Source: Citrus sinensis
Taxonomy: Eukaryota; Streptophyta; Magnoliopsida; Sapindales; Rutaceae
NCBI RefSeq assembly: GCF_022201045.2
Contig: NC_068562.1
Span: 3,906,001-3,970,000 of the forward strand
Reading direction: 5' to 3'
Length of the DNA stretch: 64,000 nucleotides
Positions 11,348 through 24,986 of this stretch are shown in pieces (positions within the stretch are counted from its first letter, which is position 1; each line of letters starts with the position of its first letter). Under the pieces are notes generated by a model. The model did no database searches. It was given only the letters and a program-made list of their open reading frames with translations, and was not told where the DNA came from. The translations under genes were made by a program, and so were the position numbers.

Positions 11348-14300
11348 CTACGCCGACGGCCGACCGAATCTTGCAGGACTAAAGCGACTAAGATCGACAA
11401 TGCTAGCACAACCATCCATCACAAGCTCAGCCAGAGCAGCCCCAGTGGCTGGACCATTTAGAATACCCCAGCAATTATGCCCAGTACCCACGTAACAACC
11501 TTTAATACCTGGAAGTTCGCCTATTACAGGCACACCATCATCAGTACATGGCAGGAAACATGCTTGCTCTGCCTTCACTTGTGCCTCTTCCCCTAAATGG
11601 CTTGACACTGTCCTAGCCACCCTCTTTAGCACCTGTATAGATGCAGGATCTCCTGAAACTGTTTCTGGATCATCTGGAACTTCTTGCTCAGATGACATCC
11701 CACACAAGTAAACCTCCCCTGAAAATTCAAGCAATCAACTTATTACCAGTTTTGAGCTTCCACAGGCTATGTTCTTAGCATAGAATGAGTAATTATAAAA
11801 GTAATTTACATGACACAAGTAACTATGCAACAAGTCTCTACTTGTAAAAAAGACAAAGAGGACAATCTAGCATCTTCTAGCACAGTGGAAATTGCTAGAT
11901 GATAAAAGGAGAAGCTAATACAAGGTATGGGTGGGTAATGCCAAAAATAGAAGCTTCAACCACTTACAATCACATCAAACCTAATGCAAAACCAGTTAAT
12001 AAAATCCATCTCTGACAAGAAGTTACAGAAGATATTTAAGGTCAGAACTCTAGTTGTAAACAAGTCAAAAATATGTCCAAAAAAGCAGGATTCAAGAAGT
12101 CAAGGAGTCAAATGTAACCGTGAACAGCAAATTGATTCCAGAAAGAAAGAACAGCCCCACAAACAGTCACCATAAAGTAAATGGAATATCCAAAGGAACA
12201 GAGCCAACAGAGGAGGGAAAAAAAAAAAAAAGAATATCCCTGTGATTTAGATCAATGAAAATGTACAATTCTAAAATATGGAGCTCTAAGATGGTAAATT
12301 TCAGTACTTACTAAAATTTATTTCATTGGATGAGTGTTTTCTTCTCCTAGGAGTAGGGCAGTTTTGAAAATCCATCATATGTTGGTGATTCTTTGAACTT
12401 CGTTTTGAGTAGTCAAAAAGCCCAGCCATAAGTATTAGGTAGTGTTGACAATGATTTTTGGTCAAGTAGAAAATTAAATAAATGGGACGATATAAAGACA
12501 AAACACAGAATTTATGCGGTTTGGTAAATAGAGGCAACTTTTACTATTCAATGAGAATTACAACGTAGTTTTTTTCTGCTGAACTATTTGCATGTAGATT
12601 TTCTTGTGTCCTCTAAGTATCAATGGCTCCCTATTTATAACACAGTTTTTTAGTATTCTAAGATGTGGGTAAATCCTTGTTTTGATCGGTTTTTACCACT
12701 TAAGAGTTTTATTCGAAGTCTGTATTTATCTTTTTCTCAAAGTGGGTCTTTGAAGCTTCCATATTTTTCTTCCATCATGACAGCAGCTAGCATGTATGCT
12801 TCATATTTCAAATCACTTTGCTCCTGCTCCATTTTACTTTGCTCCAGCATGCTTTCCACATGTATACTTGCTGCTCCACTTTACTTTGCTCCACCAAAAA
12901 ATTGTGTTATAAATAATAAGCCCTTGATACATAGAGGACACAAGAAAATACACAGGCAAATAGCTCAGCCAAAGGAAAAAAAAAAAAAAACTGTTGTAAT
13001 TCTCATTGAATAATGAAAGTTGCTCTCTATTCCCATAGACGTAGGCCAAGTCCTGAACCACATAAATTCTCTGTGTTTCGTCTTTTACATCATCCCGTTT
13101 ATTTAATCTTTCTAGTTGACCAAAAATCAATGTCAACAAGTAGTGTGCATCCTCTTCCCAACAACCATCTAATATCTAGAAAAGCAAAAGGCTATTTTGG
13201 ATTGCAACCCTCTGTATCATCCTAATCGTCAACAACAATACTTTATCTAGACAAGATTATATAATTTAATAAAAACAAAGACAATAAATGATCAATCACC
13301 ACAATTTTGATCCATAAATGTTATTGCACTCCTACAATGCGAGTCAAATAATTTAAAAATCCATAACAAGATAACGTATTAATCTCCATCCAATGCAAGT
13401 TCTGTGTTATATTATAATAAGATCGACTGCATCACTAAGCAAACTGAATATGCTAGATGAAATTTTTGTCATCAATAAAATGATTACCAAACCTAAACAA
13501 TGCTAATGCCATGTTCTCATCACAACCTTAAAACTCCTGAATCAAGGTACTGAACTTCAACACAATCAAAAACCAAATAAACAGAGAAACATAAATTAGA
13601 GTCTAAACGAAATTACCAGTAGGGCGAGGATACACTTCAGGGTCCATAGGCTTGCCACCCTCTCCCTGAGCCGGATAATAACTCAAAAACAGTGCATGGG
13701 GGGTTATGGCATCAGCCTCTTTCGGCTCCAAAATGATACTATGAGCCTTGAGACCAGACACTCTGAACATGGAAGCCAACAATTCAAATTTACCAGACCA
13801 CGGCCCAAGCGCCAAAACGACAGCGTCCGACTCAACAACTCGCCCACCCTCTATCATTACCGACTCAACTCGCCCTCCTTCGCCAACACCCACGCGCTCC
13901 ACTTTCCCTATCACCACCTCCAGTCCATAATCATTCACAGCTTTGTTCAGCAATGTTTTTGTAAACAACTGCGGATGAACCTGGGCCGTTGTCTGGGTCG
14001 ACCCAATTGTAGTCGGACTTCTAGCCGGCCCATCAACCCACGAAGGGATAAGAGAGTTGGCCTTATTTGAGGGTTTCGAACCGCTTTGCTGCGATTCCGT
14101 TACGGTGAGGCTGAGAGTCGTAAGCGCTCGGTACCCGTAATTGTCTGGGCCGTTGAGTTCTTCGGCCAGCGAACGGTGGAGATTGAAGCTCGCACGGGCT
14201 AATGAAGAGAGAGGCCCACCATCGCACCAGTCTAAAGCGAGGAATCCTCCGGCTTTCCCGGATGCGGCGCATGCCACGGAGGATTTCTCAATGAGTGTGA

Positions 14301-14547
14301 CAGCGGCGCCTTTTTTGGCCAAGAAGTAAGCAGTGCAAACACCGATGATGCCGCCACCGCAAACTGCCACGTGTTTTTTGGAGTGGCGCTGGCCGTCCAT
14401 GGGAGGTGATGCTTGTGCTGCGGAGCAGTTGATGAAGGTGGTTGTTTTGGACAATTTTCTAGAGCCTATTAGAGTCAGTCGGAGACCAGGAAGATATGTG
14501 GGAGCTGACGATGGCGCGAGCAATGTTGCGGCCATTTGTGTAACCAA
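11348..14547 (-). CDS. FAD-dependent oxidoreductase (DAO superfamily, TDA3-like), probably plastid-targeted
   Basis: 433 aa from two exons, 13617-14547 and 11348-11718, separated by a 1,898-bp GT-AG intron (donor GTAATT, acceptor TTTTCAG, phase 1). After a Ser/Thr/Ala-rich, acid-poor N-terminus that looks like a chloroplast transit peptide (about 1-50), a Rossmann FAD-binding motif is plain: VAVCGGGIIG at 60-69, then the VTLIEKSS beta strand whose glutamate holds the FAD ribose and AASGKAGGFLAL. The C-terminal exon carries PCTDDGVPVIGELPGIKGCYVGTGHNCWG, the usual FAD-closing segment of D-amino-acid-oxidase-fold enzymes. The family is known; the physiological substrate is not. The second Met (14535, MAATLL) could be the real start. 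The intron holds an inverted-LTR foldback element (12443-13138) without disturbing the reading frame. Confidence 0.85.
12443..13138. mobile_element. Foldback element: two inverted partial Copia-type LTRs, inside an intron
   Basis: The ends are TGTTGACA (12443-12450) and TGTCAACA (13131-13138), a TG...CA pair. Flanking 5-mers are ggtag and agtag, a probable target-site duplication with one mismatch. The left arm (about 12443-12660) and right arm (about 12893-13138) are inverted copies. Shared segments include ATTCAATGAGAATTACAAC, ATTTTCTTGTGTCCTCTA and TTTATAACACA. The left arm lacks about 25 bp present in the right arm. Read outward from the centre, each arm resembles the TATA-R-U5 part of a Copia LTR: TTATAAATA, then GTAGGCC/GAACCAC, ending in TGTCAACA. 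The loop (12661-12892) carries a short internal CTTTGCTCCA repeat. Confidence 0.75.
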
Positions 14548-16167
14548 CTTAAGCTGACACGTGCTCTAACACACGAAGGTCGGTCGGTCTTGGGCTTCAA
14601 GCCCATTTCAAAGAACGATCGAGTTTAAAGAGGTTAAGATAGTAACAATTTCGAGGTAATGAATGAGTCTGTCAGTCATGCACGCAAAATGGGATCAACA
14701 TATATTAGGAAGGAAACCCATGACCTGATTTAGATATATCATTAAATAAGGCCTCAATGGTTTATAATTTGGGCTGGGCATATATATATATATATTTTTC
14801 AGAATTACTTGCTTTTTGTTTCTGTAACTAACTTATATCTCATTTTCAAATATTTGTATTTAAATAAAAAAAAAAGTGAATTTTCCTAATTTTTATTTAA
14901 ATGAAAAAAAGTCTAGATAAGAAGTAAATGTTATATTTAAAAAATATTTCTATTAAATCTATTTATTTCTTAAACTAGAAAATTTAATTCCTTTTTTATT
15001 CTGATTTACAAAGACGTAGATGTCAAATAATAATGTTTAAGACGTTTTTTTTATAAAATAAAATGTTAGTTATATTCAGATATTAAAAAAATATATCATT
15101 TATATATTTATACTCAAAACTCATTTAAATTTAAAAAGAAAAGTTGAAAAAAAGAATAAATGGTACATACTACACCGTCAAGTCAGAGCTTCCGAAGGAA
15201 AAATAGGGAAAATAAAATTAAGTGTTGTGTTACTTTATTTTACAGCCCCTGAAAAATTGGGTGGTTGGCCCACGTTCAGGCACTCCATTTTTAATATTGT
15301 TACGTAAACGATCTCTAGCCTAGTAATAATGTAATATACAGCATGGAAAACGGGCACAAACCAGAACCAGCTCCAGCTCCAGATGGCAATTAACCAGACA
15401 CCCTCATGCATGACAAACCAAACTAAGCAGGCTGAATGTCTGATCTGATAGTCATGGATCAGTAAAACAGCTTTGCGGCAGAATTAAAATTAGTCTCTAG
15501 CTATGTTGTGTTGGAATCGCTCTACGGCATTAAAATAATTCTAAGATAGTCGTGGCCTTAAAAATTATTAAGAGGATTTATGGATAAGGATTAACCACTT
15601 CAATAACAAATGAGTTGTCAGGACGACAGAAATCCATCAATTTGTTAGGATAGGCGTGTTTAGCAATGTTCAGTCAATTATGTCAAGATAAGGAAAAATC
15701 TGTGATAGTGGTGTCTGTAATCCTCTTGTTCTCATTCATTATTGTCTTTTACTAGGAGGACTTAAAAGGACTTAAGACGCGCACTAAGGGGACAACATTT
15801 CCACAAGCAAGCAGAGTGAGCCTCCCAATCTTAAATCTGTTTTATCAGGTGAATTATTGCTTTTGTCACTGACTGATTTCTTCCTCCTATTTTCTTTTAG
15901 TGGAAATTAATAATTAATAGAAGCATCATCAAGTAATTAGTGCTAACCAGTTCAACTAGTAGCATGGCAAGCACATCAATTATCAGCTTGAGCTAATCCC
16001 ATCTTTTTCATTTTTTTAATATTCCTCTTTATTCGTTTATTATTATTAACGAAGATATTTTGGGGAGGGTTTGGTTTGGCTTTGGCTTTGGCTTTGGTTG
16101 GATGTAAGTAAGTTACTAATAAGACATCCTCTTCTAAAAGAGCGTGAAGTTCGTTTGTTCTGATCCT

Positions 16168-16202
16168 CCAATCCAATCCAATCCAATCCAATCCAATCCA
16201 AT
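16168..16202. repeat. (CCAAT)7 microsatellite
   Basis: Seven uninterrupted CCAAT units. No gene recognised within several kb. The units happen to match the NF-Y binding core on this strand, but no functional role can be inferred. Confidence 0.9.
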
Positions 16203-19200
16203 CACAGCCAATACCAAATTGATCGATGTTCAGAAACTTTAATTATTCTTTTCTTTATTTCTTAGGTAAAGACGATTTCACATTTTCCACTTCCAATGTA
16301 GTCTCTCTTTTTTGAATTCCGACTCCCCAACAGTTAAATAAAATACAACAGTCACGACGCAATTCAGAAGATTAATTACAAAATAAATCATGAAGACTCC
16401 GATTTCCATTTCTCTTGGTTTGTTTCCCTTTTCACTCTCGGCAACCTGAATTTCTTTTTTTTTCAATCACAATTGAATATGGGGTCAATGGAGGTCTTCC
16501 CTCCCATCAAAAGTAGGATTGTATAAACTTATTGTCATTGACAATTTTGTTAAAAAGAAAAATCAAAATAATTAATAATTAGCAGAACTCAACTACTCAA
16601 GCAGTCAGGAAGGAACAAAGCAGACGGAACCTAATAAGTAAACATGACAGACCCTACATTCCCAAATGATTCAACAAAAGGCATTACAGGACAAGAATAA
16701 AATAAAAAAAATATTGTTGAAACTTCTTTCTTTCTTTCTTTCTTTACATACATGCATACGTACGTGAGCTTAATTTTGATAACAATATCGTATAATCATA
16801 TGAATCGAGGGATAAACAGGAACTGAAAAACGTGTTAAATGGTATGGTTTAGTGATTCGGCATGGATCATTAAGCGTTTGAATGATGATTTAGCAGGTTA
16901 ATGAAGCGGAAGTGATTAGTGGGCAGTGGGAGATAAGCTTTCGGGCTGTCAAGGATAATGACTCCTTACCTAACTACGGGCCACTAGTAAGGTGACACAT
17001 GGCTCCACCACATTGACAAAGCTCTTGGCTAAGCCCATTTCAATTTAATTGGGTGGCGGTGCCCGTTCCTGCTTTTTTTCCCCAACACGACCCGCTCGGT
17101 GGTTTGCATCAACTGACTTTTTAGCTTTTACTACAACAAACATCATCAACTTGGTTGGTTAGTTCCATTTCCACATCCACTAGTTTTGTCACACTTCAGG
17201 CAAATATAAACATATTTATTTATGTCCATCTCATCCACCGCCCCTTTTGTTGTTTCTCCTTCACGCTTTTTTCCCCCCAAATAAAAACAGGCCGTGGTAC
17301 TCGGGCGTCACAAGCACTGTTTGTCCTCGACACAAGTAGTTCAGAAAAATACTTGGTATTTCAATAAAGGAAAAGGTACTTGAAAATGATCATTTGCCTT
17401 TCATATAGTATTCCTTGTCTTTTTAGTCTTTTAGATGTACTTTTAATATAAAGCTTGGAGTAACGATATACTTGTAAAATTGGTGTATAAAGTTTGAATC
17501 TCAAATGATTTGACACGTGATATTGTCATTGATCGGTTAGTATTGTGAGTTTTTCTCATTAAATGACGGTATAAAAAGTCAATTATTACCGAATAATTGA
17601 CCGTTTTTTATTGATGACATATTATTTTATGATACAAATAATGTATCCTAATGTTTGTACACATACCATTATTTAGAAGATTAATATGAGATTAAGACCT
17701 AGTATAACCTAAATCTTCAATAAATCACGTGGTTAATTAACCTCGCACGCTAGTGAGCTTTGGAAAGTAAAAAAACTGTGTGTGTCAATGCAAAGTGGGA
17801 GGCAATATTTGCTTAGATCCCATCAATGTGCCCTTGCATAAATTTAAGAATGACTAGCCAATAAGCTTTAATGTTTTAGTAAAGAACCACAAAGGAGAAT
17901 ATAATTTTGATGAAGTAAAGTGATCTTTTTATGTCCTCGTGATCTCAATTTATCAAAATTTAGACATCCATTACTGAGTTGATTATATTAAGCTTTGAAA
18001 CTTAATTAAAGTATATAAAAGCAAAAGCACTGACTGCACCCACAATCTCTTTTAAAGATGGATTGATGCATGCATTATATAAAGATGAAAGTGAGTTAAA
18101 GAAAATGAAATTTTAATCCCCGTTGTTACGATAATGCGGTACAACCCAATAAGTTTTACTAGTTAAATTAAGTCCAATTGTAATCACCTCCAAACGTCAG
18201 ATGATAATAATTCTTTAAAACTTCAGTTTGATATTTTGTTTTTCATATTCACACTTGGAACGGTGTAGGTAATAATTAGTCGGACGACTCAAACTTTATT
18301 TGGTATTAAGGTGCTATAATTCAAAATATACAATTATTGTAGAAAAAAATATAATTATATAATAAAAATTAATGGTATATAATGAATATAATTTTTAAAT
18401 GATAATTTTGACAAAATTAATAAATATATTATAGATATTTTATAATACAATAATAATTTTTAAACTACAACATTAATATTTATTAAACATTTTAATATTA
18501 TAATTTTTAATATATAACTATTCAACATCAATTACAATCAGAACCTCAGTCAAATAAGTCATATCTAAATTTGCATGAACGTAAAGGAAAAGTTTCCCCT
18601 TAGAGTTGAAAGCTTCTGACCATCCTTGTCAAATATTTTATCCGAATCAAATATAATACAAGCAAATAAGCCGCTCTAATCTAATTCATAATAATCAAAC
18701 TGCCATTCATGATTTCACAATACTGGTTTACAACTGTAAGCTGTTATTTTGATAGTGACCCGAATGGTCTGCAATTTAGTGTGTTAAAAGTATCTCAAAA
18801 AGTGCTTTTGTAGAAGCAATTTTTGAATAAATATTTATGTTTCAAACGTATTTGGTGGTCCTTTTTTTAATGTTATTTCGTAAGGGAGATCCAAGTATTG
18901 TTTTTTTTTTAATTAAACGCGAAATGCTATTCCTATTTTTAAATAATTTTTCAAATAATATCTATATTTTAAAAAATAAAGATCCTAATTGTTCAAAATA
19001 TAGATATAATGAGGACACACTTTAATATTAAAATTTACTAAATATATACATTTAACTTTAAAAAGTCACAAAATTCTCAAAACCAATTTGACTTGCAAAA
19101 CTCTCAGAGCCAATTTGAGATTATTGTAGCTAATGAAATAAGTCACTGAACAAAAGGACAATTAGATATTTAATAAACTATGATGGTAGGATTACTGTGA

Positions 19201-22200
19201 GTTGTAATAATGAAGTTTGTACATTTAATAAATTTTATTACTAAATTACTATTTCATATTGTTATCACTAAAAACTTACCATGCCTTCAGGGATACCTCA
19301 AGGGCTTAAAGAATCCTTCTATTTGTATCCAACATTTGGACATAAGTTTAAGTTGCCATTTATTTTCATATAGTAATTTAACTAACATTTTCTAGATTCT
19401 TTCAATACACAATTTTACATAAAGTAAAAATAAAAACTTAATTAATTAAAATCTAATGATCTTTATAATGTTACATATAAATCTAAATAAAATTACAAAG
19501 TAATATGAAGTTGTGGTAATATGATAGTTTAGGGTTACGGTTTTTATAGTAGGTTTTTGTGGTAAATATGGTCATAATTATATAGTAATTAACATAGTAA
19601 TAGGAATTTTAAAAGTATATAGTTGGTTATTTAATAAGGTACTTTTAAAAAACATCTGTCTACTTATTTTTCAAAGATATTACCAAAATGGAAAAGTTTA
19701 TGAATTAAGTAGGCTTTAAAGTATTTATCAATTACTATTTTTATTAAAACTTATAAACTAAGTGCTTTTAACATGTCAGCCACAGTTTGAGGGGGCCCAA
19801 ATAGCGTATTTTAGCGAATAATTAATTAACATTTTTGCCTATAGCTTATTATTTCATTAGCAAGATATAATCGGATTATTTTATGAATAGCATTCGCAAA
19901 ATTAGGCCTGAAGCTCAGCTCAAAAAATCTGCTTGTGAAGAGGGGAAACTCTCCCACAAAAATATGAAAAATGAAATAGCATATAGTTATCGGGAAAATT
20001 GAAATTAAGGAAAAATTAGAGGATTGATACTGGGAGAATCATGGATATAAGAACTTATTACACGTTAAGATACCGATATTCAGAATGTAGACTTGTAGAG
20101 TTGCTGGTTTTCCTGAACCCCTTTGACTTGTCTTCAACTAATGTCAGTATGTATGTATAAAAGGTCAACAAAATTATTAGAAACTGAAAGTTTTGGTGGA
20201 AGCAAATACGAAACGGAATTAAAAAATTAGAACCAACTTAGAATAGTTGACATGGTTCATGAGAAATTAAAATGTCTATATATATAATGGGAAAATTACT
20301 CTAAAGACAGTGAAAGGAGTGGTTGGGTGGGCACTATCGATGCGTCGCTTTCTAGTTTTCTATGTGCCATTGAACAAAAACCGTTCATGTATATATGTCC
20401 ATAATATTATTAAAAAAAAAAAAAAAAGAAGCTTCAAGACTGAGTTTTATTTATTAAAACATGTCTGTGAATAAGATTGAAGCTGAGTTAAATATGTTAC
20501 ATGCAGCATTGTTTCAGTCTATGCAATTATATCATATTTATATACAGTAGAATCTAATTTAGGTCAAATCTCACCTACCATACTGAAAATGTTGATTTTT
20601 ATTTTGAAGGAAAGGGAATCAATATAATAAATCACCATTAAGAAGGCATCACGTACACATACATATGTTCGTATGTGTATATTTGTCGCATGAATGCGTG
20701 GATCACATGCTTCACTAATTAAAGGTTTGTGTTACGAGGAATGTGGGTTTTTCTAACCGCATTAATTATTAGATTTTAAAGCAACGATTACTCGATCATC
20801 ACTGTATTTTCTTTATACTTAACGAATAAATTTGGAATCATCATCATCCCTTAAACGACGCAGACAGCGTACGATAGCGAGAGTCATGGGACAGTGAAGG
20901 GATCGGGTATCATCGTCCCTCAAACGAATCCCTATAGTAGATGTTTGGTGCTTCGATAGAACGAAAAGCAATTTCAAAAAAAAAAATGAAATTAAATAAA
21001 TTAATTAAAAACAAAAATTAGTAATGCGGTATAGCTGGCAAAGGTCTCTGTTTCATCGCATCTCTAACGCTTATCTCATTGACGGGTTTGGTTTTTTAGC
21101 ATTGATTTAGCTCCATGCGCGGGGCTCACAGTCACGGGCGATTTTTTTGATCCGCTGGGCAAGCAGAAAATGACAAAATTGGAGATGGGTCCGATCCAAC
21201 TAACTTGAAGGCGTGGCAAAAATTTAGGAGAACGAAACAACCTACAAGCTGGGGTGGCGGTGTACGAGAATTCGAGTGTCCACGCGGAGCATCCTGGAAT
21301 TGAACACGTTTTTCTCATGTTGTTCCCCCAACGATTGTCTTTTTGTCGTTCCCGGACCCCGTACAATACCAGCGTGTTTCACGTGCCGTCAATTTCGATT
21401 TTGGACAATAAACCATAATTTCGTCATTTTTTAACGAGTTCACCATCTATATCCCCATTGAATTTTTTTAAATCTTTTTTTTTTTAATTTTACCAAATTC
21501 AAATATTTGGAAATAATATAAAGTTTTTATAACACTCATTTAAATAAGAAAATTAAACCTTAATTTAGAAATGAAACCAAATCTTTTAGTTTCTTTCTCA
21601 TTGTTCTAAAATATTTTAAACATTTCCCATGAACAATCGATTCTAAAAAAAAATAATTTTGCAGATGTTTTATTTCTTTCTTCTTATTTACTCACTATTG
21701 ATTCAATAATAAGAGAATTAATGTATTTAGTTTAGGGTTTAACACATAAATGGGGGCTTCTAACAAGGATGTTAACAAGTTTTCAACCATTGGCTATAGT
21801 TTACAATTCCAAATAACGGTACATGTGTTAATGAATTGATATATCCATGTCATAAATCATAAACCTTAACTATTGTGTTATTAAATAATTGTTAGATATG
21901 TACAACTTGTTATATTTATAATAGCTGAGTAAAGTTATCAAACTAATTATAATTTGAATTGAATGATTTTGGTTGATTTTTTTAAGTAGGTATCTAACGA
22001 TATCATAAGATCAATGAATAATAAAATTTTAGATGTATTATCAATTAATCATAATAAAAGAAGAAATTAAATTACATCTGTGTACAAATTTTACAATGAA
22101 AGTGGTCACAATATATGTTTTTAATACAAAGTGGTCGATATTACAATAATTAAACTTTTATTCAGATTTATTAGTTTCTAACTGATGGAGTTATCTACAC

Positions 22201-23294
22201 AATTCCAAATTTTAAATTTACCATAAAAGTTATAGTACGAATTACGCTTAAACGTAACACAATATTTCATTCCTTTAAAATATGGACAAATATAATATGG
22301 CATAAAGGGGCAGCATTATCTCCATGCGGGAGTATTAGGGAGATTATTAATTTCGCCACTTCTGAAATCAATAGTTACTATTTATATTCCTTATTTTTTA
22401 TAATAGACAATAATTTCATGATACCGTACTTTTACAATATTTTCTTTATTTTCAAATATACTTTTATTTATATTGATTGTTGATTACACAAATCATATAA
22501 ACGAAAATTAAAATAAAAAAAAATTCTTTTAGGTTTCGGTGAGAACAAGAAAATTAATTTATAATAAGATACTTTTCTTGTATTTTTTGTTATTTTAAAA
22601 CTATTTTTTTATATTAAGTATATAGTTTATATTTTCAAGATAAAATATCAAATAAATAACTAATTTACCACTCTTTTCTTTTAAATTTTTATGTTGGGAG
22701 TTTATTAGCAATTATGAAAATAGTGGACGAGAAGCGGTATAAATTAATTTCAGTAAGGAAAAAAATTAACAATCTCCTAAAGTATTATGTTGATATATGT
22801 GTTATGTGTAATACATCAACAATTCTCGTACTTAAAGGTGTTGATGTACCACTTAAATGTTTGTAGACTTTTCAATAGTTTTAGTTACGTTAGTAATCGT
22901 CCTCATGCATTTGTTTTCTATTGTAAAATGTATATCCTTTGAAACATTATACGCATATACGATACTAGGCATAATCAATATGTTTTTCAACAATAATTAT
23001 TTTCTTCAATGTTTTCGCTACCCCATCGAGCCTTGATTTCGAGTCAAGCTATATGATTCGTTGTTTATGTGAGTAAGAACATACATCTATATACGAAAAT
23101 TTTGGAAAATATGGGCGCAAATAAATCTTGAAAATAACAGAGTTATTTGAGTGTCTAAGTGACTTTCGATTATGTGCATGTGAAAATATAATTTCTCTTA
23201 GTTTTAGAGTAGACCTCTTGTTTATTAGATTCACAGTTTAAATCTCATACTATTTGTCACGAACTAGACATATTATTCTCTATTTCATCTAAAA

Positions 23295-23415
23295 AATTAA
23301 GGGTGAAAGTTCGTTTAATTCATATATTTTAAGATTATTACCCGTTTAATCCCTTTATTTTGAAAAATATCTCAAAATACAATACTGTTAAATTAAGGGT
23401 GAAAGTTCGCTTAAT
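23295..23415 (+). repeat. 25-bp direct repeat, 96 bp apart
   Basis: aattaagggtgaaagttcg followed by [t/c]ttaat occurs at 23295-23319 and again at 23391-23415, with one difference. The spacer contains text typical of short plant non-autonomous elements (ttaatccctttattttgaaaa). It is too long to be a target-site duplication and may be a local tandem duplication inside a MITE. Confidence 0.6.
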
Positions 23416-24974
23416 ACTATTTTACAGTAATGTTTCTTTTCTTTTTTTGACATTAATAAAGAAAAAATAATTAAATTACAAATTAACCCCAAAGTGCCTT
23501 TAATCAAATTAACCAAGTTTTCGATAGTCTTTATATCATTGTGCAGTTCAATCCCTTCATTAGACCAAAGGACAATGCCGATAAGCATGAAGTTCTCACC
23601 ATGATGATTGTGTCTTCCAAAGACTTCATTGATTTAGGGGATATTTATAAGCCTAAAGACTCAACAATTAGGATCATAAGCCTCCTCCCTATCTCTTCCT
23701 AAAATTCTAACTAAATTGTCGATTTGGTTAATTTATTTTGAATTTGCCAACACAAAGATAAACAAATTAACTCTATCATAAGCTTTAGAATACTGCGTAT
23801 GAATTCATAAAATACATAAAATTGACGTCATATTTCGATATCAAAGAAGCCAAGACCGAGGCCGTTCAATGTTGGTAGCAGCCGCCCAGAAGAGACCAAG
23901 GGGCAGAAAAAAGCAAGTAGTGACATAAAAGAAAGAAAATGTTTCAGAAAGTTTCTAATTACCATGAAGAGCTTTACATAGTGCTATTGGAACCTATTTG
24001 TTTAGATTTTTCTCATGGTATTTATTATTCGAGATTTTTCACTAAAAAATCTGAACTTAAGGGTAGCGAAAGTTAAGTTGATGGTTTTCCGAGCATTTTT
24101 CATAATATAAGAATTAAACGGTCACTAATCTTAAAATATAATGGCTAAATAGAATTGTACCTTACAATTAATTTTAAAATTTAAAGCAATCAATGATTAT
24201 TTATGTACTTTTTTTTGCTTGTGATGAAATAATCAATATATAGTCTAGCCGCTGGTCTTCTTTAGATATTTTGTTTCACTCCAATACTATCATAAATTGT
24301 GATCGATGCAAAAGAAATGAATGCATTTTCATACTATTAAATAAGTAAATTTTTTCATTGATTTTTCATCTAATCTCTCTTCAAAACATTTATTTCTGTT
24401 TGGTATTGTTGTTAATCAATTATAACACTGAATTGTTTTAAAACATTTATTATTGTAATTTGAAAAATATGTTAAATTTTAGCTAAGGTGAGTGAGCTAA
24501 GATCGTTTTTAGGACTCGTCGAGTGAGATACTTTATTATGATCATCACTCACTGCTTGTCATTTTGAGTATGCTAAATCTAATTTTTATTAAAATTATTA
24601 TTTAAAATTATATTTACCAACTATTATGAATTTTTATAGTACATATCAAATAAAATCTAATCAATATACAACTATTTGCGTAAAAATTGTATCCAACGAA
24701 CAGGAATTAGGTAGTAGGTACAATGTACTAGTAACAGAAACAGATACGGTTTGTCGATGATATCTTGTTCATTGATTACTAACTTATTAAAATTGTTTTG
24801 TAAATCCCAAGAATTAATTATAATTTGGATTAGGATTTTAGGAAGACGTGGGGAAGATCCCCGGTGTCTGGGTCCCGTGTGCATTAAATATCGTTTACCG
24901 GTTCCGTACCGGTAAAGGGCAGATGGTATTCCGGAATAAAGGAGCATTTGATGGTGAAGGAAACGATGAATGAC

Positions 24975-24986
24975 CGACACGTGTCG
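24975..24986. promoter_or_regulatory. Palindromic G-box (ABRE-like) upstream of the MYB gene
   Basis: CGACACGTGTCG is a perfect 12-bp palindrome with the ACGT core bound by bZIP and bHLH factors, 1,091 bp upstream of the MYB ATG. MYB44-clade genes are known to be induced by ABA and stress, which fits such an element. A copy of CACGTGTCG persists in the decayed paralogue's upstream region (32001-32009). Confidence 0.5.

Noticed and set aside
18280..19790. Large hAT-like element with AT-rich interior
   Set aside because: Inverted similarities exist (for example tgttaaaag/cttttaaca pairs), but in DNA this AT-rich they are expected by chance and no consistent ends emerged.
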